From: Chloroflexota bacterium
GTDB lineage: Bacteria; Chloroflexota; UBA11872; UBA12225
Assembly (NCBI GenBank): GCA_030447525.1
Contig: JAUJOR010000012.1
Location: 1-64,000 of the forward strand
Direction of reading: 5' to 3'
Length of the DNA: 64,000 nucleotides
Of this stretch, positions 50,934 through 61,465 are shown in pieces. The translations under genes and the position numbers were made by a program. Under the pieces are notes generated by a model, which saw nothing but the letters and a program-made list of their open reading frames with translations, was not told the origin of the DNA and ran no database searches. Position 1 is the first letter of the stretch. Every line of letters starts with the position of its first letter.

Positions 50934-52049
50934 GGCGACGCGTCGCACGTATCCTGAGATCAGTGTATCAGCCCCGAAACGACGGACTTCTACACCCTCC
51001 AGCCGGTGGGCGTTGGCCAGCAGCCGGGCCCCGGCGCCTCCGACCGCCCCCGGTGCCCCTGCCCCGCCGATGATCAAAGGGGCGACAAAGGCCATCACGT
51101 GGTCGACCAGGCCGGCGTCGAAAAGCGCCCCGTGGAGGGTCGCGCCCCCTTCTACCAGCAGGCTGGTCACCTTGCGTCTTCCGGCCTCTTCGACCAGGGC
51201 CTGCAGGTCAACCCGCCCCCCGTGCTGAGGGAGGACGCACAGCTCGGCGCCCCCCCGCTCGATGGCGGCGCACCACTCCGCCGGGGCGCGTTCGGTGGTG
51301 AAAATGGTCGTGCGCCCCGGCAGGTCGGGGTGCACCAGGCGGGCGGCCGGCGGCGTGCGCCCGGTGCTATCGACGACCATCCGCCAGGGGTGCTGGGGCG
51401 CTCGACCGCGCCCCTCGCCCTCCAGCCGGGTGGTCAGCTCCGGGTCGTCGGCGAGCACGGTATTGACGCCCACGAGAATGGCGTCCACTTGATCGCGCCG
51501 GCGATGCACCTCGGCGCGGGCCTCGGAGCCGGTGATCCAGCGGGACTCGCCGCTGTGGGTGGCGATCCGCCCGTCCAGGCTGCTGGCGAACTTGGCGCTG
51601 ACCAGGGGCCGGCCGGTGGTGATCCAGCGGGCAAAATCCTCGTTCAGTGCCCGCGCCTCACTCTGCCCCTCCCCCACGATAGTGCGGATACCCGCCCCCT
51701 CCAGCCAGGCACGCCCGCGTCCGGCCACCGCCGGGTTGGGGTCAAGCGTGGCCAGGTGCACCTCGGCAACGCCAGCGTCGACGATCGCCCCGGCGCACGG
51801 GGGCGTCCGCCCCATGTGTGCGCAAGGCTCCAGCGTGACGTAGAGGGTCGCCCCTCGCGCTCGCTCCCCTGCGGCCTGTAGCGCCACCGGCTCAGCATGG
51901 GCCTGCCCGTACGGGCGCGTCGCGCCTTCCCCCACGATCTCCCCCTCGTGCACGAGCACCGCGCCAACCGCCGGATTGGGGCTGGTGCGCCCTTTGACCG
52001 ACCGCGCCCGCTCCAGCGCCCGCTCCATGTAAGGGGTCATCGCAGTCAC
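50916..52049 (-). CDS. ribD: Bifunctional diaminohydroxyphosphoribosylaminopyrimidine deaminase / reductase
   Basis: This 377-residue enzyme performs steps two and three of riboflavin synthesis. The N-terminal deaminase domain (about 1-145) holds the zinc site HAEPVAL and EPCAHMGRTPPC. The C-terminal reductase domain (about 146-375) has FASSLDGRIATHSGESRWI (conserved ASLDGRIA type) and VEGGATLHGALFDAGLVD. Met4 is an alternative start. It is the first gene of the rib operon. No FMN riboswitch sequence is visible upstream; a perfect hairpin GACTGATG/CATCAGTC is present at 52081-52100. Confidence 0.95.
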   Translation of the reverse strand: MTAMTPYMERALERARSVKGRTSPNPAVGAVLVHEGEIVGEGATRPYGQAHAEPVALQAAGERARGATLYVTLEPCAHMGRTPPCAGAIVDAGVAEVHLATLDPNPAVAGRGRAWLEGAGIRTIVGEGQSEARALNEDFARWITTGRPLVSAKFASSLDGRIATHSGESRWITGSEARAEVHRRRDQVDAILVGVNTVLADDPELTTRLEGEGRGRAPQHPWRMVVDSTGRTPPAARLVHPDLPGRTTIFTTERAPAEWCAAIERGGAELCVLPQHGGRVDLQALVEEAGRRKVTSLLVEGGATLHGALFDAGLVDHVMAFVAPLIIGGAGAPGAVGGAGARLLANAHRLEGVEVRRFGADTLISGYVRRVAWPEMA

Positions 52050-52063
52050 CCGGCGATACCGGC

Positions 52064-52150
52064 CTACTCCACGCCGGCGCGACTGATGGCCGCATCAGTC
52101 GCCAAGCTGGCCGGCAAGGTGGTGCCCCAATGGGACGTAACGCGATCCAT
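52064..52150 (-). CDS. Possible 28-residue small ORF upstream of ribD
   Basis: An ATG at 52150 opens a frame for MDRVTSHWGTTLPASLATDA and eight further residues, with a normal stop before ribD. The amino-acid composition is ordinary and free of GC-driven runs. No ribosome-binding site is obvious. The frame also covers the GACTGATG/CATCAGTC hairpin (52081-52100), so the sequence may equally be an untranslated leader structure of ribD. Confidence 0.25.
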   Translation of the reverse strand: MDRVTSHWGTTLPASLATDAAISRAGVE

Positions 52151-52172
52151 GCGCGAGGCGGGCACGCGGCAC

Positions 52173-53354
52173 TCAGCGGGCGGGGCGCAGGCGGTCCGGC
52201 CATGGGGCCAGGGTCACGGGGAGGTCGAGGCGCTGGCCGGCTCGAACGACGCCGAGCGTCGCCGTCTCACTCGGCCGGTGAACCCGGTCCATGACTTCCC
52301 CCAGGTCATCCATCGTCCGCACCGGCTGTCCACCGAGCGCGACCAGGACGTCCCCTGCCCGCAGCCCCGCCACCTGGGCCGGGCTACCCGGCTCGACGCC
52401 GGCCACCAGGGCCCCGGCAGACACCCCCAGGCCGCGCTCTCGGGCTACCACCGGTGTCACGTCGTTGCCCTGGATCCCTAGCCAGGGGTGCTCGATCGTC
52501 TCGCCGGCCACCATGCGCTCGAGGTAGCGCACTGCGGTAGACGCCGGCACGGCGAAGCCGATACCGCCGAAGCCCTGTTGACCGGCAACGCGCTCGATGG
52601 CCGTGTTGATCCCGATCACTTCCCCCTGGGAGTTGAGCAGCGGTCCACCGGAGTTGCCCGGGTTGATGGCGGCGTCCGTCTGGATGGCGTTGCGCAACGG
52701 TGGACGGTCGCTCTCTCGAAGGGTGCGGTTCAGTCCGCTGATCACGCCCACGGTTACGCTCCGCTCGTACCCGTTGGGGTTGCCGATGGCCACGGCCAGG
52801 GCGCCCGGCCGCAGGGCTGCGGAGTCGCCGAGGGCCAGAGATGGGAGGGCCCCCGGGGCGTCTACCAGGCGCAGGGCGGCCAGGTCGTTCTGGGGGTCGG
52901 CGCCGAGCAGCTGTCCGCTCAAGCGCGTGCGGTCGGAGAGGATGACCTCGACCTGGCTGGCCCCCCGTACCACGTGGTAGTTCGTCAGCACCACCCCGCT
53001 GGGATCCACGATCACGCCCGAGCCCAGGCCCCGGCGCACCCTCCCCTCGGCTTCGCCCCCCGGGCCCCCGTTGCCCCCCGGGCGCGCCGCGCTGACGCTC
53101 CAGATCGCCACCACGGCCGGAGCGGCGCGCTCGTACAAACGCATCACCTCCCGCTCGTCGAAGATCGCCCCTTTGGAGGCGTTGCCGCTGCGGGAGAGGG
53201 GGGCCTGCACCCGTACCGGAAGGCCGGCCGATACCAGCTCGGCGCGCGGAGTGGGGTTCAAGAACCAGGCATAGATGAGGGCCAACGTGACCCCGATGGC
53301 CATGCTGGCGGCGATGGCGGCGGTAACGCCGAGGCTGCGGGCGAGGCGCGTCAT
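52173..53354 (-). CDS. HtrA/DegP-type trypsin-like serine protease with PDZ domain
   Basis: This 393-residue protein has an N-terminal signal anchor (ITAAIAASMAIGVTLALIYAW region), a trypsin-like domain with His127 in LTNYHVV, Asp157 in QNDLAAL and Ser235 in NPGNSGGP, and one PDZ domain (about 290-385, AGVEPGSPAQVAGLRAGDVLVAL). It degrades or refolds misfolded envelope proteins. A glycine-rich loop precedes the first protease strand. It is divergent from coaE and lies upstream of ribD on the same strand. Confidence 0.93.
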   Translation of the reverse strand: MTRLARSLGVTAAIAASMAIGVTLALIYAWFLNPTPRAELVSAGLPVRVQAPLSRSGNASKGAIFDEREVMRLYERAAPAVVAIWSVSAARPGGNGGPGGEAEGRVRRGLGSGVIVDPSGVVLTNYHVVRGASQVEVILSDRTRLSGQLLGADPQNDLAALRLVDAPGALPSLALGDSAALRPGALAVAIGNPNGYERSVTVGVISGLNRTLRESDRPPLRNAIQTDAAINPGNSGGPLLNSQGEVIGINTAIERVAGQQGFGGIGFAVPASTAVRYLERMVAGETIEHPWLGIQGNDVTPVVARERGLGVSAGALVAGVEPGSPAQVAGLRAGDVLVALGGQPVRTMDDLGEVMDRVHRPSETATLGVVRAGQRLDLPVTLAPWPDRLRPAR

Positions 53355-53544
53355 CTGTCCCGTGTCTCTACGATGTTCTCTACGTTTGTCTCTGTATTCA
53401 GCGTATCACCAGCTGATTACAATGTCCCTGCCCGCTCCGCGCCGTCCGCCCCCGCTGAGTCACCTTGGGGCGCAGGGGGTGCGGGGGCCTGCTTTGGCTT
53501 GTCCGGACGGGCACGGAGAAGAGGCGGGCGAGGGGAAGATACCG

Positions 53545-54168
53545 ATGCGAGTGATCGGCGTCACCGGGACGATCGGCGCCGGCAAGTCCACCGTCTTGCG
53601 CTGGCTGGCGGCCCACGGCGCCCGCACCGTCGACGCCGACGCCCTCGTCCACCATCTCTACGAGACGGACGCTGCCCTGCAGGCGCAGCTCCAAAGCCGC
53701 TTTGGTGAGAGCGTCGTCGTTGGGGGGCGCGTCGACCGGCAGGCCTTGAGGGGCGTCTTCGCTGATCCCAGTGCCCTGGCAGACCTGGAGCAGATCGTCC
53801 ATCCGGCCGTGCACCGTGTCCGCGACCGGCTCATCGAGGAGGCCCGTCAAGAAGGGGTCGCCGTGTTCGTGCTGGAGGCGATCCGGCTGGTAGAGGGCGG
53901 GGGCTCTGCCCGTTGTGACGAGCTGTGGATCGTCGTGGCCGCTGCCGAGGTGCAGCTGGCCCGCCTGGGGGCGAGGGGAATGGACGCCGCCGAAGCACAG
54001 CGGCGCCTGGCCGTCCAGGGTTCGGTTGCTCGGTGGGTGGATAGGTTCCTACTCCAGTCCCGGGGCCTGGGGCGGAGCCGCCCGGTCGTGGTCTTTGACA
54101 ACAGCGGGACGGAGGAGCAGGGGCAGGCCCAGGTCCGGCGCCTCTGGTCAGGCTTGCAGGGGGTCTGA
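53545..54168 (+). CDS. coaE: Dephospho-CoA kinase
   Basis: This 207-residue P-loop kinase phosphorylates dephospho-CoA in the last step of CoA synthesis. Walker A is GVTGTIGAGKSTVLRWL, the DADALVHHLYE block binds substrate, and IVHPAVHRV and FVLEAIRLVEGG fit the family; the usual DxPLLFE motif is EAIRLVEGG here, a notable variation. The ATG at 53545 follows GAGGGGAAG. The longer frame from 53275 is not conserved. TACAAT near 53417 is a possible -10 box. Its last 21 bases overlap the convergent PHP gene. Confidence 0.9.
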   Translation: MRVIGVTGTIGAGKSTVLRWLAAHGARTVDADALVHHLYETDAALQAQLQSRFGESVVVGGRVDRQALRGVFADPSALADLEQIVHPAVHRVRDRLIEEARQEGVAVFVLEAIRLVEGGGSARCDELWIVVAAAEVQLARLGARGMDAAEAQRRLAVQGSVARWVDRFLLQSRGLGRSRPVVVFDNSGTEEQGQAQVRRLWSGLQGV

Positions 54169-55038
54169 GACCGGCCTCTCCCGCCCCTTGCGCCCCTCCA
54201 GCGCCTCCACTACCTCCGGCGGCACCGGCGTCCCCCCGAGGTGGTAGTCCGGGATGACGTCCGTGCCGTGGAAGTCGCTCCCCCCGGTGGGGACGAGGCC
54301 GTAGGCCCGGGCTTGTCCTACCAGGCGGGCGACGACCTCCCGAGCATAGAGTCCGTAGTAGCACTCCAGACCCTCCAGGCCGGCCGCCACCAGGCCCGGC
54401 ACCAGGGTATCGAAGTCCGGGATGTCGGCGGGATGGGCGAGCACCGGGACGCCCCCGGCGTCCCGGATGATCTGTACCGCTTCGGCCGGCTCGAGCTTTT
54501 CCCGCGGGACGTACCCCGGACCGTCGTTGCCGATGTAGCGGTCAAAGGCTTCCCGCACGCTGCCGACGTAGCCCTTCTCCACCAGGGCGCGGGCGATGTG
54601 CGGGCGCCCGACAGCCCCGCCCTCTCCTATCCCGGCGATCTCCTGGACGCGCTCCCAGCTGACGTCCAGCCCCAGCCGGCGCAAACGTTGCACCATCCCT
54701 TCCCCGCGCCCTAGCCGGCCGGCCCGCAACCGCGCCAGGCGGGCCTGCAGGCCGGCGTGATGGTGGTCTAGGTAGTACCCCAGGACGTGCAGCTCACCGG
54801 TCGCGGCGTCGGTGTTGAGCTCCACGCCGGGGATTACCTGCAGGCCACTGCCCTGCGCCCTGGCCAGGGCATCGTCCACCCCCTCAGTCGAGTCGTGGTC
54901 GGTGACGGAGATCGTCTCCAGGCCCCGCTCTCGTGCCAGGGCGACCAGCTGGACCGGGGTGAGGCTCCCGTCCGAGGCCGTGGTATGGAGGTGGAGATCG
55001 ACGCGGCTCCAGGGGCCATGAAGAACTGACGCAGGCAT
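54148..55038 (-). CDS. PHP domain phosphoesterase (YciV/TrpH-like)
   Basis: This 296-residue protein has a PHP domain with the metal-binding segments VDLHLHTTASDGSLTP, ISVTDHDSTEG, IPGVELNTD and LAHPADIPD, ending GGSDFHGTD. The layout matches the YciV/RNase AM group, which releases nucleotides from 3',5'-bisphosphates or RNA 5' ends. Histidinol phosphatase is less likely. All nine expected ligand positions seem occupied. It lies next to rny (74-base gap, with a GGGGGGC/GCCCCCC hairpin near 55063), which suits a role in RNA turnover, by inference. Confidence 0.88.
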   Translation of the reverse strand: MPASVLHGPWSRVDLHLHTTASDGSLTPVQLVALARERGLETISVTDHDSTEGVDDALARAQGSGLQVIPGVELNTDAATGELHVLGYYLDHHHAGLQARLARLRAGRLGRGEGMVQRLRRLGLDVSWERVQEIAGIGEGGAVGRPHIARALVEKGYVGSVREAFDRYIGNDGPGYVPREKLEPAEAVQIIRDAGGVPVLAHPADIPDFDTLVPGLVAAGLEGLECYYGLYAREVVARLVGQARAYGLVPTGGSDFHGTDVIPDYHLGGTPVPPEVVEALEGRKGRERPVSDPLQA

Positions 55039-55111
55039 CGTTCGCCTTGAGGCCAGGCCACTGGGGGGCTCTCGCCCCCCGCAGGGAGAACCCGCCGCCG
55101 GGCCTGGTCCA

Positions 55112-56650
55112 CTACTTGGCGTAGTCTACGACGCGCGTCTCGCGGATGACCGTGACCTTGATCTGTCCTGGGTAATCCAAGGTGTCTTCAATGCGCTTGA
55201 CGATGTCCCGGTTGAGACGCCAGGCATCATCCTCGTCGACCTGTTCCGGCTTGACCATCACGCGCACCTCACGCCCGGCCTGTAGGGCGTAGGCCTTGTC
55301 CACACCCTTGAAGCCCAGGGCAACGTCCTCCAGCGCCTCGAGGCGCTTGATGTAGTTTTGCACCGTCTCCCGCCGGGCGCCGGGGCGGGCCGCCGAGATG
55401 GCATCGGCGGCGGCCACGAGAAAGGCCTCTACGGTCTGCGGCTCGACCTCGAAGTGGTGGGCTTGGATGGCGTGCACCACCCGAGTGGGGATGCTGAACT
55501 TCCTGGCCAGCTCTGCGCCAATGATGGCGTGCGGCCCGTCTACCTCGTGGTCGACGGCCTTACCGACGTCGTGCAAGAACCCCGCTCGGCGACAGATGTT
55601 CACGTCCGCCCCCATCTCCGAGGCCATGGCGGCCGCCAGGAACGAGACTTCCAGGGAGTGGGTAAGTTGATTCTGGCCGTAGCTGTAACGGAACTTGAGG
55701 CGCCCCACCGTCCGGATCAGCTCCGGGTGCAGCCCGTGCACCCCTGCCTCGTAGGCGGCCTTTTCCCCCTCCTCGCGCAGCTGCTGCTCCACCTCGGCCC
55801 TGGACTTGGTCACCACCTCCTCGATGCGCGTCGGGTGGATGCGCCCGTCTACGATCAGCTTGAGGAGAGACACCCGAGCGACCTCACGCCGGACGGGGTC
55901 GAAGGAGGACAGCACCACCGCCTCCGGCGTGTCGTCGATGATCAGGTCCACTCCCGTGGCCTGCTCCAGGGCACGGATGTTGCGCCCCTCCTTGCCGATG
56001 ATCCGGCCCTTCATCTCCTCATTGGGGATGGCCACCGAGGACTGCGTGGTCTCGACCGTGGTCTCGGCCGCGCAGCGCTGGATGGCCTGGGCCACGATCC
56101 AGCGGGCGCGGCGAGATGCCTCTTCCTTCGTCTGCGCCTCGATCTCGCGCACGCGCCGCGCCGCCTCGCGGGAGGCATCGTCCTCGATAGCGGTGACCAG
56201 CTCCGCCTTGGCCTCCACGGCCGTCAGTCCGCTGATGCGCTCGATCTCCCGGCGCTGCGTCTCGCTCAAGCGCTCCAGCTCCTCATAGGCCAGGGCCATC
56301 TCCTGCTCCTTGGCCGTGAGGGCTCGATCGCGCTTCTCTAGGCTATCGCCCTTGCGCTCGATCAACTCTTCACGCTGCTGGAGCCGTTGCTCCCGCCGCT
56401 GCACTTCGGCTCGCCGCTCGCGAGCGTCTTGCTCGGCCACGCTCTTGATCCTGACGGCCTCTTCTTTGGCCTCCAGAATGAGTTCTTTTTGGCGAGTGCG
56501 CGCCTCTTCCAGGAGGCGATCGGTATCCGCCTGGGCCAGCCGGGCGCGGCCGGCGGCGGCTCGTTTCATCGAGTAGTAGCCGGCGCCATAGGCAGCGACG
56601 GCAACAAGAATGGCGACAATAATCAATGCAGCGATGAGACTCGAGGGCAT
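55112..56650 (-). CDS. rny: Ribonuclease Y
   Basis: This 512-residue membrane-bound endoribonuclease starts mRNA decay. It has an N-terminal anchor helix ([19 protein letters not shown]), a long coiled coil (about 28-195), a KH domain with [20 protein letters not shown] and an HD domain with [21 protein letters not shown] (metal ligand HD at about 359). Length and order match the family exactly. It is the last rightward-facing member of the minus-strand run and shares an intergenic region with the divergent PHP gene at 56836. Confidence 0.96.
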   Translation of the reverse strand: MPSSLIAALIIVAILVAVAAYGAGYYSMKRAAAGRARLAQADTDRLLEEARTRQKELILEAKEEAVRIKSVAEQDARERRAEVQRREQRLQQREELIERKGDSLEKRDRALTAKEQEMALAYEELERLSETQRREIERISGLTAVEAKAELVTAIEDDASREAARRVREIEAQTKEEASRRARWIVAQAIQRCAAETTVETTQSSVAIPNEEMKGRIIGKEGRNIRALEQATGVDLIIDDTPEAVVLSSFDPVRREVARVSLLKLIVDGRIHPTRIEEVVTKSRAEVEQQLREEGEKAAYEAGVHGLHPELIRTVGRLKFRYSYGQNQLTHSLEVSFLAAAMASEMGADVNICRRAGFLHDVGKAVDHEVDGPHAIIGAELARKFSIPTRVVHAIQAHHFEVEPQTVEAFLVAAADAISAARPGARRETVQNYIKRLEALEDVALGFKGVDKAYALQAGREVRVMVKPEQVDEDDAWRLNRDIVKRIEDTLDYPGQIKVTVIRETRVVDYAK

Positions 56651-56807
56651 AGCTCTGTTCCCCCTTCTGGAAATGGTAGCGCACCAGTCTCAGAGCAAGT
56701 CAACCACGAGCTTGCCCGCGGCGAGGGCTACACCCCACCGGCGGCGGGGGCGCGCCCGGGCCCACGGCGTTCCGGGCATAGCCGCCCTGGGCCTGGGCGC
56801 CCTGGGA

Positions 56808-56813
56808 TAGAAT
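56808..56813 (+). promoter_or_regulatory. -10 box of the second PHP gene
   Basis: TAGAAT at 56808-56813 would start transcription near 56820, leaving a leader of about 16 bases with no ribosome-binding site. Confidence 0.4.
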
Positions 56814-56835
56814 GCCTGCAGTAGCACGCTCCGGC

Positions 56836-57495
56836 ATGTTGTACGACTTCCACACCCATAGCTTTCTGTCTGATGGCGTCCTCTCGCCGGTAGAGCTGAT
56901 CCGCCGGGCACAGGTGGCCGGATACGCCGTGGTGGCCGTCACCGACCACGCCGGTCCTGGCAACCTGGAGCTCGTGCTCGACCAATTGCAGCGCGACTGC
57001 CGGGTGGTCAACGAGCACTGGCCGATCATCGCCCTGCCGGGCGTCGAGCTGACCCACGTCCCGGCGGCTGCCATCGGCCCGCTGGCCCGCCGCGCCCGGT
57101 CGAGCGGGGCCAGGATCGTCGTCGTGCACGGAGAGACGACGGCCGAGCCGGTGGAGCCGGGGACGAATCGCGCCGCCGTCGATTGTGACGACGTGGACGT
57201 CCTGGCGCACCCCGGCCTGCTCGATCCGGAGGACGCCGCCCGAGCCGCCGCCGGGGGGTGCTTTCTAGAGATCTCCGGTCGCAAGAGCCACGCCTTCGCC
57301 AACGGCCACGTCGTCCGCACCGCCCTGGCTTCCGGGGCCCGCCTGCTCCTGAACAGCGACGGGCACGACCCGGCCGACCTTCTCACCGAGACCTTCGCCA
57401 CGAACGTCCTCCGTGGCGCCGCCCTTCCCGAGTCCGAGATCCAAACCGTGCTGCAGACCAATCCGCAGGCCCTGTTGGCGCGGGCCAGCCGGTAG
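56836..57495 (+). CDS. PHP domain protein (histidinol-phosphatase type)
   Basis: This 219-residue protein is a compact PHP phosphoesterase. Metal-binding segments are YDFHTHSFLSDGVLSP, VAVTDHAG, LPGVELTHV, VLAHPGLL, LEISGRKSH and LLLNSDGHDP. It is shorter than the PHP protein at 54148-55038 and closer to the small archaeal/bacterial histidinol-phosphatase-like group. No his genes are nearby, so the substrate is uncertain. I chose ATG 56836, where the first metal-binding strand begins; the frame opens at 56812. Confidence 0.85.
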   Translation: MLYDFHTHSFLSDGVLSPVELIRRAQVAGYAVVAVTDHAGPGNLELVLDQLQRDCRVVNEHWPIIALPGVELTHVPAAAIGPLARRARSSGARIVVVHGETTAEPVEPGTNRAAVDCDDVDVLAHPGLLDPEDAARAAAGGCFLEISGRKSHAFANGHVVRTALASGARLLLNSDGHDPADLLTETFATNVLRGAALPESEIQTVLQTNPQALLARASR

Positions 57496-57543
57496 CCGGC
57501 CCCACATCCGCCTCTACCAGTGGAAACCAGGTAACGTCTTACT

Positions 57544-60189
<2,646 letters not shown>

Positions 60190-60217
60190 GGACGTTGCCT
60201 GTGCCGGCGCGCCGGCG

Positions 60218-61333
60218 ATGAATCGCCGCACCTTGCTCGCCGTCGGGGCCGGGCTTGGCGCGGCCGCCTGTGGCCCCGGCGCCGCTGAGCCCCCCCGGAC
60301 CATCCCCCACACCGACGTCAACCCCTGGGGCACCAACACCTTCCTGCACAAGGAAGTCGAGGCCTGGAAAAAGCAGCAGACGTTCAAGATGATCCAGGAG
60401 GCCGGGATCGGCTGGGTAAAGCAGCAGTTCCCCTGGGAAGAGCTGGAGCAGCCCCGCAAGGGGGAGTTCTTCGACCGCAAGTACAACCAGAGCACCTGGG
60501 ATAAGTTCGACGAGATCGTCAAGCTAGCGGAGACCACTGGGCTGAAGCTCATCGCCCGCCTCGACCGCCCCCCCAGCTGGGCGCGCTCGGACAAGAACCG
60601 GCCGGAGAGTCCGCCCGACCGCTTCGAGGATTTCGGCGACTTCGCGGCCACCGTCGCCGGCCGCTACAAGGGGCGCCTGCAGCACTTCCAGCTCTGGAAC
60701 GAGCCGAACCTGGGCGAGGAGTGGACTGGCAAGGCCGAGCCGGCGGAGTACGTCCGGCTGCTCAAGATCGGCTACGACAAGGTCAAGGAGGCCAACCCGG
60801 ACGCCGTCGTGCTCTCCGCTCCCCTGGCGATCAACATGGAGCAGGGTCCGCTGCACCTCAACGAGATCGACTTCCTGGATCAGATGTACGCCGCTGGGGC
60901 TAGGCCGTACTTCGACGTACTCGCCGCCAACGCCTACGGCATGGACAAGCCCCCGGCCGACCCGCCCAGCAAGTCGACCCTGAACTTCCGACGTGTGGAG
61001 CTGCTCCGCCAGGTCATGGAGAAGCACGACGACGCCGGCAAGGCCGTCTGGTTCAACGAGTACGCCTGGAACGCCTCCCCCAAGGAGATGCCCCGCGAAG
61101 AGCTCCTCTGGCAACGGGTAACGGAGAAGCAGCAGGCGGACTGGACGGTAGAAGGTCTGCAGCGCGCGCGCCGGGACTGGCCCTGGGCAGGGGTCTTCTG
61201 CACCTGGTACTTTCGCCAGGTGGGTGACATCCCCCCCTCCAAGTCGGAATACTACTTCCGTCTCGTCGATCCAGACTTCACCCCACGACCTGTCTACAAC
61301 GCCATCAAGCAAGCCAGCGGCAAGAAGTCTTGA
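60218..61333 (+). CDS. Exported glycoside hydrolase-like protein
   Basis: This 371-residue protein has a twin-Arg-like/lipoprotein signal (MNRRTLLAVGAGLGAAACGPG, split as MNRRTLLAVGAGLG and AAAC) and a (beta/alpha)8 glycosidase domain. The acid/base Glu is in LWNEPN (about residue 162) and the nucleophile Glu in WFNEYAWN (about 281), the arrangement of clan GH-A families such as GH5 and GH39. The substrate is unknown. Its partner downstream is a close paralogue carrying membrane domains. I chose ATG 60218 because the signal begins there; ATG 60182 would overlap the lon stop. It may be co-transcribed with lon. Confidence 0.82.
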   Translation: MNRRTLLAVGAGLGAAACGPGAAEPPRTIPHTDVNPWGTNTFLHKEVEAWKKQQTFKMIQEAGIGWVKQQFPWEELEQPRKGEFFDRKYNQSTWDKFDEIVKLAETTGLKLIARLDRPPSWARSDKNRPESPPDRFEDFGDFAATVAGRYKGRLQHFQLWNEPNLGEEWTGKAEPAEYVRLLKIGYDKVKEANPDAVVLSAPLAINMEQGPLHLNEIDFLDQMYAAGARPYFDVLAANAYGMDKPPADPPSKSTLNFRRVELLRQVMEKHDDAGKAVWFNEYAWNASPKEMPREELLWQRVTEKQQADWTVEGLQRARRDWPWAGVFCTWYFRQVGDIPPSKSEYYFRLVDPDFTPRPVYNAIKQASGKKS

Positions 61334-61465
61334 GCACCGATTGGAGCGGCCGTCCTGGACACGCTTGCGTTGCTGCCCAGTCGCCCGTGGCCGCTTGAGT
61401 CGTTACCGGAACGCACCCTTGGGCGTGAGTGAGGTTGTGGCCGCCGGTAGGCGTAGGCTCTGCGA

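Noticed and set aside
52050..52172. FMN riboswitch upstream of ribD
   Set aside because: The expected conserved RFN blocks (for example GGGGC.GGGTG and the paired GAUUC-type elements) are not present on the minus strand.
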